Below are positions 27,278 through 35,862 of a DNA stretch of 64,000 nt, in pieces. Positions within the stretch are counted from its first letter, which is position 1. Each line of letters starts with the position of its first letter. Below the pieces are notes generated by a model that saw nothing but the letters and a program-made list of their open reading frames with translations, ran no database searches and was not told the origin of the DNA. Position numbers and translations under genes: made by a program. Location of the stretch: assembly GCF_900100665.1 (NCBI RefSeq), contig NZ_FNCS01000014.1, positions 20,221 to 84,220 of the forward strand, given 5' to 3'. The DNA is from Pelagibacterium luteolum. GTDB taxonomy: Bacteria > Pseudomonadota > Alphaproteobacteria > Rhizobiales > Devosiaceae.

Positions 27278-27292
27278 GACGGACAGTGACGA

Positions 27293-28138
27293 TCATGGCC
27301 TGTCTCCCGTCTTGCGCACAAACCTTGCGGCCGAGAAGGTCAGGCGCTCGGGCCCGGCGGGATCGGCAGCAAGCCTCAGGTGATATCCGGGGAGCGGCTG
27401 GCGCCGCACAATGGCGCGCAGCTCGAAGCGGAAGCGCCGCAACGGCGAGAGCGTGCCGGATTTGAGATGGAGATGCGCGACGTCGAAGCTCCAGCCCGTA
27501 GCCTGCCGTCCGCCATGCTTGCGGGCGAGGCGGTAGAGCCAGCGTTCGAGACCACCGGTCAGGCGGAAATAGTCCCGGTCGATGGTGAGGATCAGCGCGT
27601 CATCGAGAATGCCGGCATAGAACCAGTCCGGCAAAATGAGCTCGATGCCGAGCGGCCGTCCGGACGGGGCGAGCCGCTCCTTCCATTCGTTGATCCAGGA
27701 AAAGCGGTGCCGGCGGCGTTCGCCGATCTGGCGAATGGAAGTGACGATAGTGGTCGATTGCAACCGGTCGAGCGCAGCCTTGAGACGCTCGTAGTCGCGC
27801 AGGGAATCGCCCCGACCGATGAAGGCGAGGATCTCGTACGGCGTGGCGGCCATCAGCCGTGAGGTGGCAAATCCCCGGTCGCGGGCCTCGACGATCTGGC
27901 TCGCCGCCCAGATCAATATATCGGCGTCCCATATGGTGGCGAGACCGTGTTCGGCGGTCGCCTCGACGCGAATGACCACCTCGCCCATGCGGAAGTCGAT
28001 GGGCGTCACGCGCCGGGACTTGGCGAGCGAGAAGAAGGGCCAGGCCATGAGATCCTGCGCATCGCGCGGTGCGATGGCGCCGGAGCGCGCACGAAACAGG
28101 TCAAGCTGGGCGGCTTCGGATCGGGCGGGAAAGGTCAT
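27293..28138 (-). CDS. repA: Replication initiator protein A (RepA)
   Basis: A 281-residue initiator of the RepA family common on these ICEs. Conserved segments are WPFFSLAKSRR, IWDADILIWAASQI, TPYEILAFIGRG, LQSTTIVTSIRQ and LERWLYRLARKHGG, which correspond to tandem winged-helix domains. It is expected to bind the iterons just downstream (27179-27244) and start replication of the circular form, aiding maintenance after excision. The neighbour upstream is an AlpA-like regulator gene. Confidence 0.92.
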   Translation of the reverse strand: MTFPARSEAAQLDLFRARSGAIAPRDAQDLMAWPFFSLAKSRRVTPIDFRMGEVVIRVEATAEHGLATIWDADILIWAASQIVEARDRGFATSRLMAATPYEILAFIGRGDSLRDYERLKAALDRLQSTTIVTSIRQIGERRRHRFSWINEWKERLAPSGRPLGIELILPDWFYAGILDDALILTIDRDYFRLTGGLERWLYRLARKHGGRQATGWSFDVAHLHLKSGTLSPLRRFRFELRAIVRRQPLPGYHLRLAADPAGPERLTFSAARFVRKTGDRP

Positions 28139-28159
28139 GAGATGGCGCCGTTCGCGATG

Positions 28160-28384
28160 TTAGCGCCCGGCGCCGGGATCGGAGGTCGAGCGGCGCGCGC
28201 CCCGCTCGGCCCACGCTTCGAGATCGCTGACGGCATAGACGACACGGCCGCCGAGCTTGCGGAACACCGGTCCGGTGCCGAACACCCGGTGCTTTTCGAG
28301 GGTGCGCGGCGAGATAGCGAGAAGGCGTGCGGCGTCTGGTGTGCGCAGGTAGCGCGGCAGAATGGGAGGCAGGGTATCGGCCAT
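28160..28384 (-). CDS. AlpA-like helix-turn-helix DNA-binding protein
   Basis: A 74-residue excisionase/AlpA-type winged-helix protein: YLRTPDAARLLAISPRTLEKHR, then GGRVVYAVSDLEAWAE. The ATG at 28384 is used; the open frame upstream is not conserved-looking. Proteins of this type activate or direct excision or regulate repA in ICEs. It lies 21 bases upstream of repA on the same strand and is probably co-transcribed. Confidence 0.88.
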   Translation of the reverse strand: MADTLPPILPRYLRTPDAARLLAISPRTLEKHRVFGTGPVFRKLGGRVVYAVSDLEAWAERGARRSTSDPGAGR

Positions 28385-28548
28385 GGTCGGGCTCCGTCGC
28401 TCTGGCAGTCCGCTTCGGGGTAGCGGCGCTGATCGACGGCAAGCCTGTCGGAGAAAGAGGCAGAGGGGGGAGTCCCAACCTTGAGGTAAAAAGAGCCCCG
28501 AAAATTGTCCCCCTTGCGAAGCGGTCCGGCATGAGCCGATGTGCCGGG

Positions 28549-29211
28549 TCAATTCCAGCGGATACGGTCAAAACTCCGGGTGAGCAGGTGGCGATAGCCG
28601 CCCCCGCGCATGACGCGCCCCAGGCGGATCAGACGCGCGACCTTCTTGCGCAGGCCCGAGCTTTTCCAGTCATGGGCGGTGATGCCTCGTGCTTCCCCCG
28701 CAAAGAGGACGGCACCGATCTCGCGCCGGCTGGCGCCGTCTTCCTCGCCATCCAGTGCGCGCAGCGCCAAGGCGAGGCGATGAAGCCTGTATGGCGTGAG
28801 CCCCGGCATGGGAGGCGGCATGCCGGTCGGCAGGCCAGCCAGCTTGAGAAGCAGACGATGAAGGGCATGCAGGCGCAACATCCGCCAGGGATCGTCAGGA
28901 ATGACATAGGCCCAACCCGTCGCGTCCGCGCCGTGCTCGATCCGCAATCGGTGTGGTCCGTGGATATCGATGAGGATGGCGGAGCAGCCATCGCCGTCGT
29001 CGGACCGTGCGAGAAGATCAGGCAGGCCGTCGACCGGGAGCGCGCGAGCCTCCGCGAAGCCGGGCGGGGCCGGAACGATCAGCACTACACTAGGTAAGAG
29101 ATGCGGTTCCCAGAGAACCGGCAGGGATGGATCGCTCGCGTCGAAAGGACAATCCCCAGGACTCGCGCAATCTGCGCACGGCCTCCGCCTTGTCGATCCA
29201 CCCCCGGTCAA
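28549..29211 (-). CDS. DUF2285 domain protein (downstream part of a likely frameshifted gene)
   Basis: The frame gives the DUF2285 pattern from about DPSLPVLWEPHLLPSVVLI onward, including PDDPWRMLRLHALHRLLLKLAG, LTPYRLHRLALALRALDG and the HTH-like KSSGLRKKVARLIRLGRVM. Its first 25 residues look random. In relatives, the sequence before DPSLP continues from the DUF6499 segment encoded in the overlapping frame at 29090-29347. The two together therefore look like one protein broken by a one-base shift near 29145-29160. The role in ICEs is unknown, perhaps DNA binding. Confidence 0.8.
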   Translation of the reverse strand: MTGGGSTRRRPCADCASPGDCPFDASDPSLPVLWEPHLLPSVVLIVPAPPGFAEARALPVDGLPDLLARSDDGDGCSAILIDIHGPHRLRIEHGADATGWAYVIPDDPWRMLRLHALHRLLLKLAGLPTGMPPPMPGLTPYRLHRLALALRALDGEEDGASRREIGAVLFAGEARGITAHDWKSSGLRKKVARLIRLGRVMRGGGYRHLLTRSFDRIRWN

Positions 29212-29347
29212 CCTGACGGTCGAGCGCGGCGCGTTGCTTCCTGAACCGTAGATCCCGCGAAACGAACTCGAATGCCAGTTGTTCGAGGTCGAGCCCCTCG
29301 AAATAATCCGTGGACGCGGAAGACCGCCAATCCCTTGCTGTTGTCAT
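29090..29347 (-). CDS. DUF6499/transcriptional-regulator domain (upstream part)
   Basis: An 85-residue frame starting MTTARDWRSSASTDYFEGLD. It has the typical LEQLAFEFVSRDLRFR and AVRRLRESWGLSF segments of the small regulatory domain that heads DUF2285 proteins. After GLSF the frame runs into unrelated sequence and stops. The true continuation (DPSLPVLWEP) is in the next frame, so this is probably the 5' half of a frameshifted gene. Confidence 0.75.
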   Translation of the reverse strand: MTTARDWRSSASTDYFEGLDLEQLAFEFVSRDLRFRKQRAALDRQVDRGWIDKAEAVRRLRESWGLSFRRERSIPAGSLGTASLT

Positions 29348-29494
29348 GATCGCCTCCTCCCCCGACCCGCCGAAAGCGGGGAAGTGCTCGATTATGGTGC
29401 GGCGATCCGCCGGGCATAGATCATCGCCGGCTATATCCGGATAGGGCTCGTTCCTGTGTCCCGATGCCGCGACAGGGCAGCATCGGAATGAGGG

Positions 29495-29779
29495 TCAGTG
29501 GGTGCGTGCCGCCCGGAGCAGGTGGCGATAGCCCTGCCGCGTCATCCAGTGCGCACGCGCCAGGTGGGTTTCATGTGCATGCAATGCGCGTTCGGGTTCG
29601 GCGTCCGGATCGATTCTGAGAACGATTCTGGCGGCTTCCGTCCAGTCCGCCCCATCCGCCTCGGCATCGAGCAGGCGGAGATAGACGATCATCAGGCGAT
29701 AATCGTAGTCCGTCAGTCTGTCGGTGAAAACGGGGGCGTCGGCGATCTCGGGTTCTCTTTCGGGTTTTGGCTTAGCCAT
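29495..29779 (-). CDS. Small DUF2285-type DNA-binding protein
   Basis: A 94-residue protein starting MAKPKPEREPEI, with the recurrent ICE motif YDYRLMIVYLRLLDAEADGADW and ending HWMTRQGYRHLLRAA. That C-terminus resembles the end of the DUF2285 protein next door (GYRHLL). It is probably a small DNA-binding or regulatory partner and stands first in this minus-strand group. Confidence 0.8.
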   Translation of the reverse strand: MAKPKPEREPEIADAPVFTDRLTDYDYRLMIVYLRLLDAEADGADWTEAARIVLRIDPDAEPERALHAHETHLARAHWMTRQGYRHLLRAARTH

Positions 29780-30097
29780 CGCGAATATCCCCAAATCAGA
29801 GCAGGTGCTGGCGCAAAATGCGTCCGATCCACCTCTCAGGCAACCGGGTTTGCGGCCTGTGGCGATAGTCTCGATCTATCGCGCTCACGCTTCCCGACTA
29901 TGACAATTACAACAATGTGACGGAATTACTTCCTGTTTCTATAAGGAAACGAATTGACACTGGCGCCGAATCTTTCCCGCAGAAACCAGAATCGTCGCAT
30001 TGAGACTCCATTGCTCTCCCCATGAAGCAGCAAGATTCAGGACATTTGTCGAGAATACTCCGTAGTGGAATTCTCGACAAGACGTTCCCTTTCGCAC
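29780..30097. other. Intergenic region between divergent regulator genes
   Basis: These 318 bases separate the minus-strand DUF2285-type gene from the plus-strand XRE gene and must contain both promoters. It is more AT-rich than the surroundings (for example 29890-29960). An imperfect inverted pair, ATTCTCGACAA near 30070 against TTGTCGAGAATAC near 30046, lies just upstream of the XRE gene and could be its operator. I see no gene in it. Confidence 0.5.
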
Positions 30098-30325
30098 ATG
30101 GGCATAAGGGACGTTTTCGCGCAGAACCTGAAAACCCTGCGTCTGGCGCGTGGACTGTCGCAGGAGGAATTGGCGCATCGTGCCGAGGTCGATCGGACCT
30201 ATATCAGCTCGTTGGAGCGATGCGTTTATGGCGCCAGCATCGATGTGGTGGACAGGCTGGCCGCAGTCCTGGGCGTGGAAGCGGCAGACCTGCTCAAGCG
30301 TACGCCCGAGCAATCCGGCTCCTGA
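30098..30325 (+). CDS. XRE-family transcriptional regulator
   Basis: A 75-residue Cro/CI-type HTH protein: FAQNLKTLRLARGLSQEELAHRAEVDRTYISSLERC read across the helix-turn-helix, then IDVVDRLAAVLGV. The ATG at 30098 (MGIRDVF) is chosen because the upstream in-frame extension lies in the inverted repeat at 30046-30082. It is the typical single-domain regulator divergently placed from the replication/DUF2285 block of ICEs and probably controls transfer or excision genes. Confidence 0.88.
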   Translation: MGIRDVFAQNLKTLRLARGLSQEELAHRAEVDRTYISSLERCVYGASIDVVDRLAAVLGVEAADLLKRTPEQSGS

Positions 30326-30444
30326 TGTGACGTACGTGATGTTTCCTTCCCCCTCCTGCCGGCCCTTCGTTCAATTCGATCTGTCGACACGCGAGCCGGG
30401 CGCAGCCCGGCGAGCGGCGGCCGTCCCCAAGGCACGGCCGCGGG

Positions 30445-30468
30445 GCCGATCCGCATTTGCGGATCGGC
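30445..30468. terminator. Bidirectional-type hairpin between XRE and DUF932 genes
   Basis: The 10-base-pair hairpin G-CCGATCCGC-ATTT-GCGGATCGG-C is followed by GAATTTTC. It lies between two convergent genes, so it is a likely transcription terminator for the plus-strand XRE gene. The U-tract is short. Confidence 0.6.
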
Positions 30469-30544
30469 GAATTTTCATGGCAGGTCCGAAAACCATGAAC
30501 CGATGCGGGGCGCTGCCGACCTCCAACTGCGCCCCGCTGTCTCG

Positions 30545-31738
30545 TTAGCCGGCCTTTTCCAGCAGGGTCTTGGCCTTCCCTTCCAATTCGAGCCGCGTAT
30601 CCTGATGCGGCTTGTTCCGGGCATGGGCGGTCATCCCGGCCACGAAATCGAAGATGGATTCGGGCGGGCGTCCTTCCTCCTGCAACACGGTTTCGATGAT
30701 CTTGCCAGTCTCGGCCTTTGAGAAACCGCGCTTGCGCAAAAAGCTCTCCCGGTCCTCGTCGGTGCGGGCGACGATCCGCTCTCGCGCCGCCTTGATCCCG
30801 GCCACGAATGGCGCGGGGCTGGAATTGGCAAAGCTGGTCAACGCGGGCGCGGCCTCATAGGCGAAGCGCTGCGCGGCAAACTTGCTGTGCCGGATGGTGA
30901 TTTCCTCGAACCCTTCCACGCCCCAAAGATTGCGGTTCATGCACACGGCGCGCAGATAGAATGAGGCGATGCCCAGCGTCTTGCTGCCGACTTCGCTATT
31001 CCAGCAATAAAATCCCCGGAAATAAAGGTCCGGCTCGCCGTTCGGCAGGCGTCCCGCTTCGATGGGGTGCGCATCGTCCACCAAGAACAGGAACACGTCG
31101 CGGTCGCTGGCATAAAGGGTGGTTGTGTCCTTGGTGATGTCCACGAAAGGATTATGGGTCATGGTCGCCCAATCCAGAACGCCAGGCACCTTCCACATGG
31201 TATCGCCGGTTCCGTTCCCCGCGATCTTCATCACGGCGGCGACAAGCTCATGGTCCCAGATGCGGCCATAATCGGGGCCGGTCACGGCGCGAAGCTCAGC
31301 CCGGCCATCATCGGTTTCCAGCGTCTTCACTAGTTCGCCGCGATGGCTTAATAGGCCATGCTGCACGTTGATGCCCGCCAGCGGTGCGGGAAGCTGGCGC
31401 ATATAGGATGCCGGGGCTCCGACAAGGCTGCAAAGCTGGCCAAAGCTCCAATGCGTCGGGGCGATGGGCTGCTCCTGTCCCGGGACGATAAGCGAAAGCC
31501 GCTCTGCATCGTCGCGGCCGGCTTCCACGCGCACGGCGCGGCTCTCCACGGTGCGGGCTTTGGCGCGATCCGCGCGGGATTTCACGGCGTCGTAAAGCTC
31601 CGTCAGGCTCAAATAGCGCTCATCATCGGGCCGCGAAAACCACTCCGACGACACGCGCCCGATATTCTGGCCGCGCGAGATATCCACGCGGAAACCCTTG
31701 GTGACCGGCTGGCTGGAATTGATGGTCATGGTGTTCAT
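30545..31738 (-). CDS. DUF932 domain protein (phage/plasmid-related)
   Basis: A 397-residue DUF932 protein. It contains FSRPDDERYLSLTELYDAV, HWSFGQLCSLVGAPASYMRQLPAPL and the core GPDYGRIWDHELVAAV, GFYCWNSEVGSKTLGIASF and CMNRNLWG. The family is common on plasmids, phages and ICEs; its function is not established. The ATG at 31738 is preceded by AAAGGAC. A long leader with a strong palindrome, shared with the ParB-like gene at 50271-52454, lies upstream and suggests joint regulation. Confidence 0.9.
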   Translation of the reverse strand: MNTMTINSSQPVTKGFRVDISRGQNIGRVSSEWFSRPDDERYLSLTELYDAVKSRADRAKARTVESRAVRVEAGRDDAERLSLIVPGQEQPIAPTHWSFGQLCSLVGAPASYMRQLPAPLAGINVQHGLLSHRGELVKTLETDDGRAELRAVTGPDYGRIWDHELVAAVMKIAGNGTGDTMWKVPGVLDWATMTHNPFVDITKDTTTLYASDRDVFLFLVDDAHPIEAGRLPNGEPDLYFRGFYCWNSEVGSKTLGIASFYLRAVCMNRNLWGVEGFEEITIRHSKFAAQRFAYEAAPALTSFANSSPAPFVAGIKAARERIVARTDEDRESFLRKRGFSKAETGKIIETVLQEEGRPPESIFDFVAGMTAHARNKPHQDTRLELEGKAKTLLEKAG

Positions 31739-31970
31739 TGTTCTGTCCTTTCCCGTTACTGCCGGAGGCATGTCCCCCGACATGCCTCCCGGGGGCGCGT
31801 GAGCGCGCGGGGATGGGAGGGGACAAATGCCGGCGAGCATGGCCGGCCTGCCAGGGTGAGCGGGACGGAATGGTGAGGATCGGAAGCATGACGGTTCCGA
31901 CCGTTCTGCGAGACGGCGGGCCTGCCAGTGCGCAGGCGGCGTTTGAGGGGAGAAAGGGGTAAGACCCCTT
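31739..31970 (-). promoter_or_regulatory. Leader of the DUF932 gene with shared palindromes
   Basis: The leader contains a perfect 11-base inverted repeat, GGAGGCATGTC-CCCC-GACATGCCTCC (31764-31789). A second GC hairpin (GCGCGTGAGCGCGC) comes next, and at 31954-31970 the small hairpin AAGGGGT-AAG-ACCCCTT is preceded by CGCAGGCGGCGTTTGAGGGG. The same sequence of elements, with nearly the same bases, precedes the ParB-like gene (52455-52693). It is either a common operator or an RNA leader. Confidence 0.7.
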
Positions 31971-32101
31971 GGCTTCCCCTCGGGATCGGCAAGGCGCCAG
32001 CCGTGGCCGATCACAACGAACAGGAGCGCAGCTCACCGTATCATTTGAACGCGGCGGACATGAGCAAACTTGGCAGTCCCAAGCCGTACCCTTCACCCTT
32101 T

Positions 32102-32129
32102 AAATATCTTGATAAAAATCATCATATTT
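32102..32129. promoter_or_regulatory. Palindrome upstream of the ABC importer operon
   Basis: An AT-rich 28-base inverted repeat in which 10 of 14 base pairs match: AAATAT at 32102 pairs with ATATTT at 32124, and TGAT with ATCA around an AAAA centre. It lies 57 bases before the importer start in otherwise GC-rich DNA. The size and composition fit a Fur/Irr-type metal-regulator site, but no specific consensus is matched exactly. Confidence 0.5.
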
Positions 32130-32185
32130 GAAACTATGCGCCACGTTGTGGGGGATACCCCCGAGACACAGGCTGGAGGCATTGG

Positions 32186-33166
32186 ATGCGGTTTGTTTTG
32201 AAAGGCCTGTTTGGCCTGGGGTTAATGTTTGCGGCACTTTCATCTCCGCTGCTGGCGCAGGAATCGGATTATCCAAGAACGATCACGGACAGCCTTGGCG
32301 CCGAAACGGTTATTAATTCGGCGGATCGAATTTTTGTTGTCCATCAAATTACCAGCAGCCTGGTCTCGGCGCTGGGAGCCTATGACAGGGTCGTTGGCCG
32401 CACCAGGTTCGTCGATGACCCAAAGGAGGACGTAGAGAGTGTTCCCGAGATCGGCACATATAGCGAGTTGGAAGCCGAAGGCATCCTGAGCGTTGAACCC
32501 GACCTGGTGCTGATCGTGGATCGCCATCTCGGCCTCTCCGGGGGCAACCTCTCGGTGGTCGAACAATTGCGCGAAGCGGGAGTGGCCGTTTTGGTGCTGC
32601 CCCAGGACGGGCTGCTCGCCAGGCATGGCGGCGTTTACGAACTGGATATCATGCAGGAATTCGTTCAGCTCACCGCCGACGCGCTTGCGCTCGATGAGCG
32701 GGGGGCCGAAATAGTGGCACGAATGGAGAGCGAGGCCGAGGAAGCGAGCCAAATCGCGGCAGGGTCCGAACCCAGCCGCGTGTTGGCGCTCGGCGCGTTC
32801 AGCGTGGGCGGCAAGATGTTCGCGCAGGGTCCCGGGTCTCCATATGATCTCGTGATCCGCATGGCCGGAGCACAGAACGTTGCCGCCGAATTGGGTCCGG
32901 AAGCCTTCCACGAACTGACGCCCGAGGGTTTGGTGGCGCTGGAACCTGACGTCATCGTCGTCGGCGAGCGCATCTTCAATGAACTGTCGGACACCGATCC
33001 GATGTCGGTTTTCCTGTCGCTGCCCGGCGTTGCCGATACGCCCGCCGCTCAAAACGAGGCGTTCTACCTCGCCCCTGTCACGGTCGTTTACGGGTCTACG
33101 CCCCATCTTGCCGCCGCAGCCCTTGACCTGGCGAAAGTACTCTATCCGGATGGCGAAGGAAACTGA
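32186..33166 (+). CDS. Haem/iron/cobalamin-type ABC importer, substrate-binding protein
   Basis: A 326-residue periplasmic binding protein of the class III (HmuT/BtuF) fold. It has a signal peptide (LFGLGLMFAALSSPLLAQ), the typical first-lobe segment LVSALGAYDRVVGRTRFVDDP, VPEIGTYSELEAEGILSVEPDLVL, and a second lobe with LEPDVIVVGERIF. GGAGG lies seven bases before the ATG. With the next two genes it forms a complete importer. The family handles haem, ferric siderophores or corrinoids; which one cannot be decided from sequence. Confidence 0.87.
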   Translation: MRFVLKGLFGLGLMFAALSSPLLAQESDYPRTITDSLGAETVINSADRIFVVHQITSSLVSALGAYDRVVGRTRFVDDPKEDVESVPEIGTYSELEAEGILSVEPDLVLIVDRHLGLSGGNLSVVEQLREAGVAVLVLPQDGLLARHGGVYELDIMQEFVQLTADALALDERGAEIVARMESEAEEASQIAAGSEPSRVLALGAFSVGGKMFAQGPGSPYDLVIRMAGAQNVAAELGPEAFHELTPEGLVALEPDVIVVGERIFNELSDTDPMSVFLSLPGVADTPAAQNEAFYLAPVTVVYGSTPHLAAAALDLAKVLYPDGEGN

Positions 33167-34266
33167 TGCCGTCGACAGATCAGGTGGGGGCTGGGCCGGT
33201 TACGGACCGCCCGGTCCCTAATCCATATACTCGGGAAGCCTCGCGTCGGTGGTTGATCTTGCTGCTGCTCAGTGCGCTATTGGTTGGTCTGGCAACGCTT
33301 TCGCTTACGCAAGGCGCATTCGATATTTCAGTCGAAGCCATAATCGGCATCCTTGCCGACAGGCTCGGTCTTGACGCCACATTTGCGTTTACCTCGCGGG
33401 AAGCGTCGGTTCTTCTCACCATTCGCCTACCCCGTCTATTGCTCGCCGCTGCTGTCGGGGCATCTCTTGGTGCGTGCGGTGGCATCACACAGGCCGTGTT
33501 CCGCAACCCGCTGGCCAGCCCTTCGGTGATTGGCATATCCGGCGGTGCGGCGGTTGGAGCGGCAAGTTCCCTCGTCCTTGGATTTGCAGCCATGAGCCGT
33601 TTGGGAATGCCCCTCTCGGCCTTTGTCGGCGCGCTCGCCGCAACGACCGTCGTCTATGGTTTTGCCCGGCGCCGCGGTCGAACGGAAGTGACGACGCTGC
33701 TGCTCGCAGGTATTGCCATCAATGCCATAGCCGGCGCACTTTTGAATCTTCTGCAGGCGCTTTCCAATGAGGCGCAACTTCAGAGCATCGTGTTCTGGCT
33801 CATGGGATCGGTGAGCGGAGCCACATGGGGGACGCTTACGTTCGCTGTTCCCCTGATGGCAGTTTCTATGATCCCACTGATGATCAATGTGCGCTCATTG
33901 AATCTTATGATCCTTGGCGAGGCGGAGGCACGAAACCTCGGCGTCGAAACTGAATGTGTTCGCATCGTCTGCATTTTCGGCGTCGCTCTTGCGACCGGCG
34001 CCAGTGTCGCCGCCGCCGGTGTCGTGCCATTCGTTGGGCTGGTCGTGCCTCACATCATGCGGGCCATTATCGGTCCGGACAATCGTACGCTCATTCCTGG
34101 CAGCATGATTGGGGGAGCTATATTGGTAACGGTAGCCGACCTGTTGGGCAGGACGATCGTTGCGCCCACTCAGCTTCCTTTGGGCTTTGTGACGGCCCTT
34201 ATTGGCGGACCGTTCTTTCTATATCTCGTGTGGCGGATGCAACGTCAGCAAGGAAGCTTGCCATGA
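33166..34266 (+). CDS. FecCD-family ABC importer permease
   Basis: A 366-residue polytopic permease of the FecCD/HmuU/BtuC family with about ten membrane helices. Signature segments are LPRLLLAAAVGASLGACGGITQAVFRNPLASPSVIGISGGA, read across residues 75-115, and VVPFVGLVVPHIMR with GPDNRTLIPGSMIGGAILVTVADLLGR near the end. It overlaps the binding-protein stop by one base and the ATPase start by four. Confidence 0.93.
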   Translation: MPSTDQVGAGPVTDRPVPNPYTREASRRWLILLLLSALLVGLATLSLTQGAFDISVEAIIGILADRLGLDATFAFTSREASVLLTIRLPRLLLAAAVGASLGACGGITQAVFRNPLASPSVIGISGGAAVGAASSLVLGFAAMSRLGMPLSAFVGALAATTVVYGFARRRGRTEVTTLLLAGIAINAIAGALLNLLQALSNEAQLQSIVFWLMGSVSGATWGTLTFAVPLMAVSMIPLMINVRSLNLMILGEAEARNLGVETECVRIVCIFGVALATGASVAAAGVVPFVGLVVPHIMRAIIGPDNRTLIPGSMIGGAILVTVADLLGRTIVAPTQLPLGFVTALIGGPFFLYLVWRMQRQQGSLP

Positions 34267-35027
34267 GCCTTGTCGCGCACAACATATCGCTGACGATCGA
34301 TGGTCGAGCCCTGCTGCGCCAAGTGTCCCTCGATGTGCGGCGGGGTGAGGTTCTTGGCCTTCTCGGACCCAATGGCTCGGGCAAGACGACACTTCTGCGT
34401 GCGCTGAGTGGCGAGCTTGTCCCAACCTCGGGAGAGGTCCGCTTGCTTGCCCAAGACATTCGGGATATCCGCCTAAAGGAGCAAGCTCGGCACCGCGCCG
34501 TCATGCCTCAGAACTCCAACACGTCGTTTGGCTTCCGGTCCTGGGATATTGTCCTGATGGGCCGACATGCGCATATCGGGCGCAATGGCGAGACGATGCG
34601 TGACTATGAGGTCGTTCATCAATGTCTTCATCGCACCGATACCGCCAAATTCGCGGATCGCATCTATCCAACTCTGTCGGGCGGTGAGCGTTCGCGCGTC
34701 ACTCTGGCCCGCGCTCTCGCGCAGGAAACGACTTTTCTGCTTCTGGATGAGCCGACGGCCAGCCTTGATCCCCTCCATCAGCGGCAGGTTCTCGAGCTTG
34801 CCCGGAACCTGGCCGCTGAAGGCTGCGGTGTCCTGACAATTCTGCATGACCTGAACCTGGCTTCGGCCTTCTGTGATCGCGTTGGAATACTGAACCGGGG
34901 AGAATTGGTGGTTCTCAACGAGACCGACAAGGCAATGGCTCCGGAGACATTGGAAAAGGTGTTCGGAACACCTTTTCTCAAAGTGCACGTGGAAGGGCGC
35001 GCTCGCCCCGCTTTTGTCATGGGATAA
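34263..35027 (+). CDS. ABC importer ATP-binding protein (HmuV/FecE type)
   Basis: A 254-residue ATPase with Walker A GPNGSGKTT, signature TLSGGERSRVTLARAL, Walker B FLLLDEPTASLD and the switch His in TILHDLNLA. The ATG at 34263 overlaps the permease stop (ATGA). The tail VFGTPFLKVHVEGRARPAFVMG is typical of haem/siderophore import ATPases. Confidence 0.94.
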   Translation: MSLVAHNISLTIDGRALLRQVSLDVRRGEVLGLLGPNGSGKTTLLRALSGELVPTSGEVRLLAQDIRDIRLKEQARHRAVMPQNSNTSFGFRSWDIVLMGRHAHIGRNGETMRDYEVVHQCLHRTDTAKFADRIYPTLSGGERSRVTLARALAQETTFLLLDEPTASLDPLHQRQVLELARNLAAEGCGVLTILHDLNLASAFCDRVGILNRGELVVLNETDKAMAPETLEKVFGTPFLKVHVEGRARPAFVMG

Positions 35028-35097
35028 CAAAGGTGCTGAGGCTCACAAGCATAATAAGCGTCCACCGAGAACACTGACTTATCGAAGGTTTACTGCT

Positions 35098-35862
35098 GTG
35101 ATTGAGCAAACTCGCCCGTTGAATGAACGCTTACAACGATATTGGAATGACCGTGCCCGGACTTTCGATTGGATAAGGCGCGCACCCGATGGTTTCGATG
35201 CAGAAGGGGCATGGCGGGAGATCGTGTCCATGCTGCTAACGCCATCATCTGGACAACGCCCGGTACGGCGCGTTGCTGATGTGGGGACCGGTTCCGGAAT
35301 GATAGCGGTTCTTGCCGCCTCTCTTGGCTACGAGGTGATCGCCATCGACTTTGCACCGGCAATGGTTGAACGGGCAAAGCAATCCCTTGCCCCGTGGCCG
35401 GATGCTCAAGTGCGACAAGGGGACGCCTGCGCTCTCCCCCTTCAACATGGAGAGGTAGATGCGATCATCGGGCGAAACGTGCTCTGGACCTTACCGTCCC
35501 CCGAAGACGCGCTAAAGCACTGGAGCGGATTGCTGCAACCAGGTGGGCGTATCGGCATCATCGATGGCACTCATCATGGGGACTTCCGGAGATTTCCGGC
35601 TCTCTACAAACATCTGAGCAAAGCCTTCGGGCACGGTGGGCACCCCGACCCTGTCGCCGACAACAATCCGAACAAGGAAGTTCCCTTGGCGACACTGGAC
35701 AATCCGCAACAGGTCGCTGAGCTTTTCCGCCGTGTGGACTTGGCTGAGATATTGGTGCGCGATCATCATGAGGTTGACAGAAGGCTGCGCGCCTCGTGGT
35801 CATGGCTCAACCGGGTGACATACAAACCACGAACCTTCTCTATATCTGCACGCGTTCGTTAA
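35098..35862 (+). CDS. Class I SAM-dependent methyltransferase in the importer operon
   Basis: A 254-residue methyltransferase with motif I VADVGTGSGMIAVLAA, motif II VIAIDFAPAMVERAK, motif III VDAIIGRNVLWTLPSPEDAL and the post-I loop GRIGIIDGTHHG. A GTG at 35098 with GAAGG upstream is preferred; an in-frame ATG at 35014 would overlap the ATPase gene and lacks a ribosome site. It follows the importer genes on the same strand, so its substrate may be the imported compound (porphyrin, corrinoid or metallophore). That is inference only. Confidence 0.82.
   Translation: MIEQTRPLNERLQRYWNDRARTFDWIRRAPDGFDAEGAWREIVSMLLTPSSGQRPVRRVADVGTGSGMIAVLAASLGYEVIAIDFAPAMVERAKQSLAPWPDAQVRQGDACALPLQHGEVDAIIGRNVLWTLPSPEDALKHWSGLLQPGGRIGIIDGTHHGDFRRFPALYKHLSKAFGHGGHPDPVADNNPNKEVPLATLDNPQQVAELFRRVDLAEILVRDHHEVDRRLRASWSWLNRVTYKPRTFSISARVR

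Noticed and set aside
26886..27296. A 136-codon minus-strand frame ending ATGA-coupled to DUF2840
   Set aside because: It reads through the DnaA boxes and all three iterons, has no P-loop or family pattern, and its composition is irregular. Kept only as possible parA debris.
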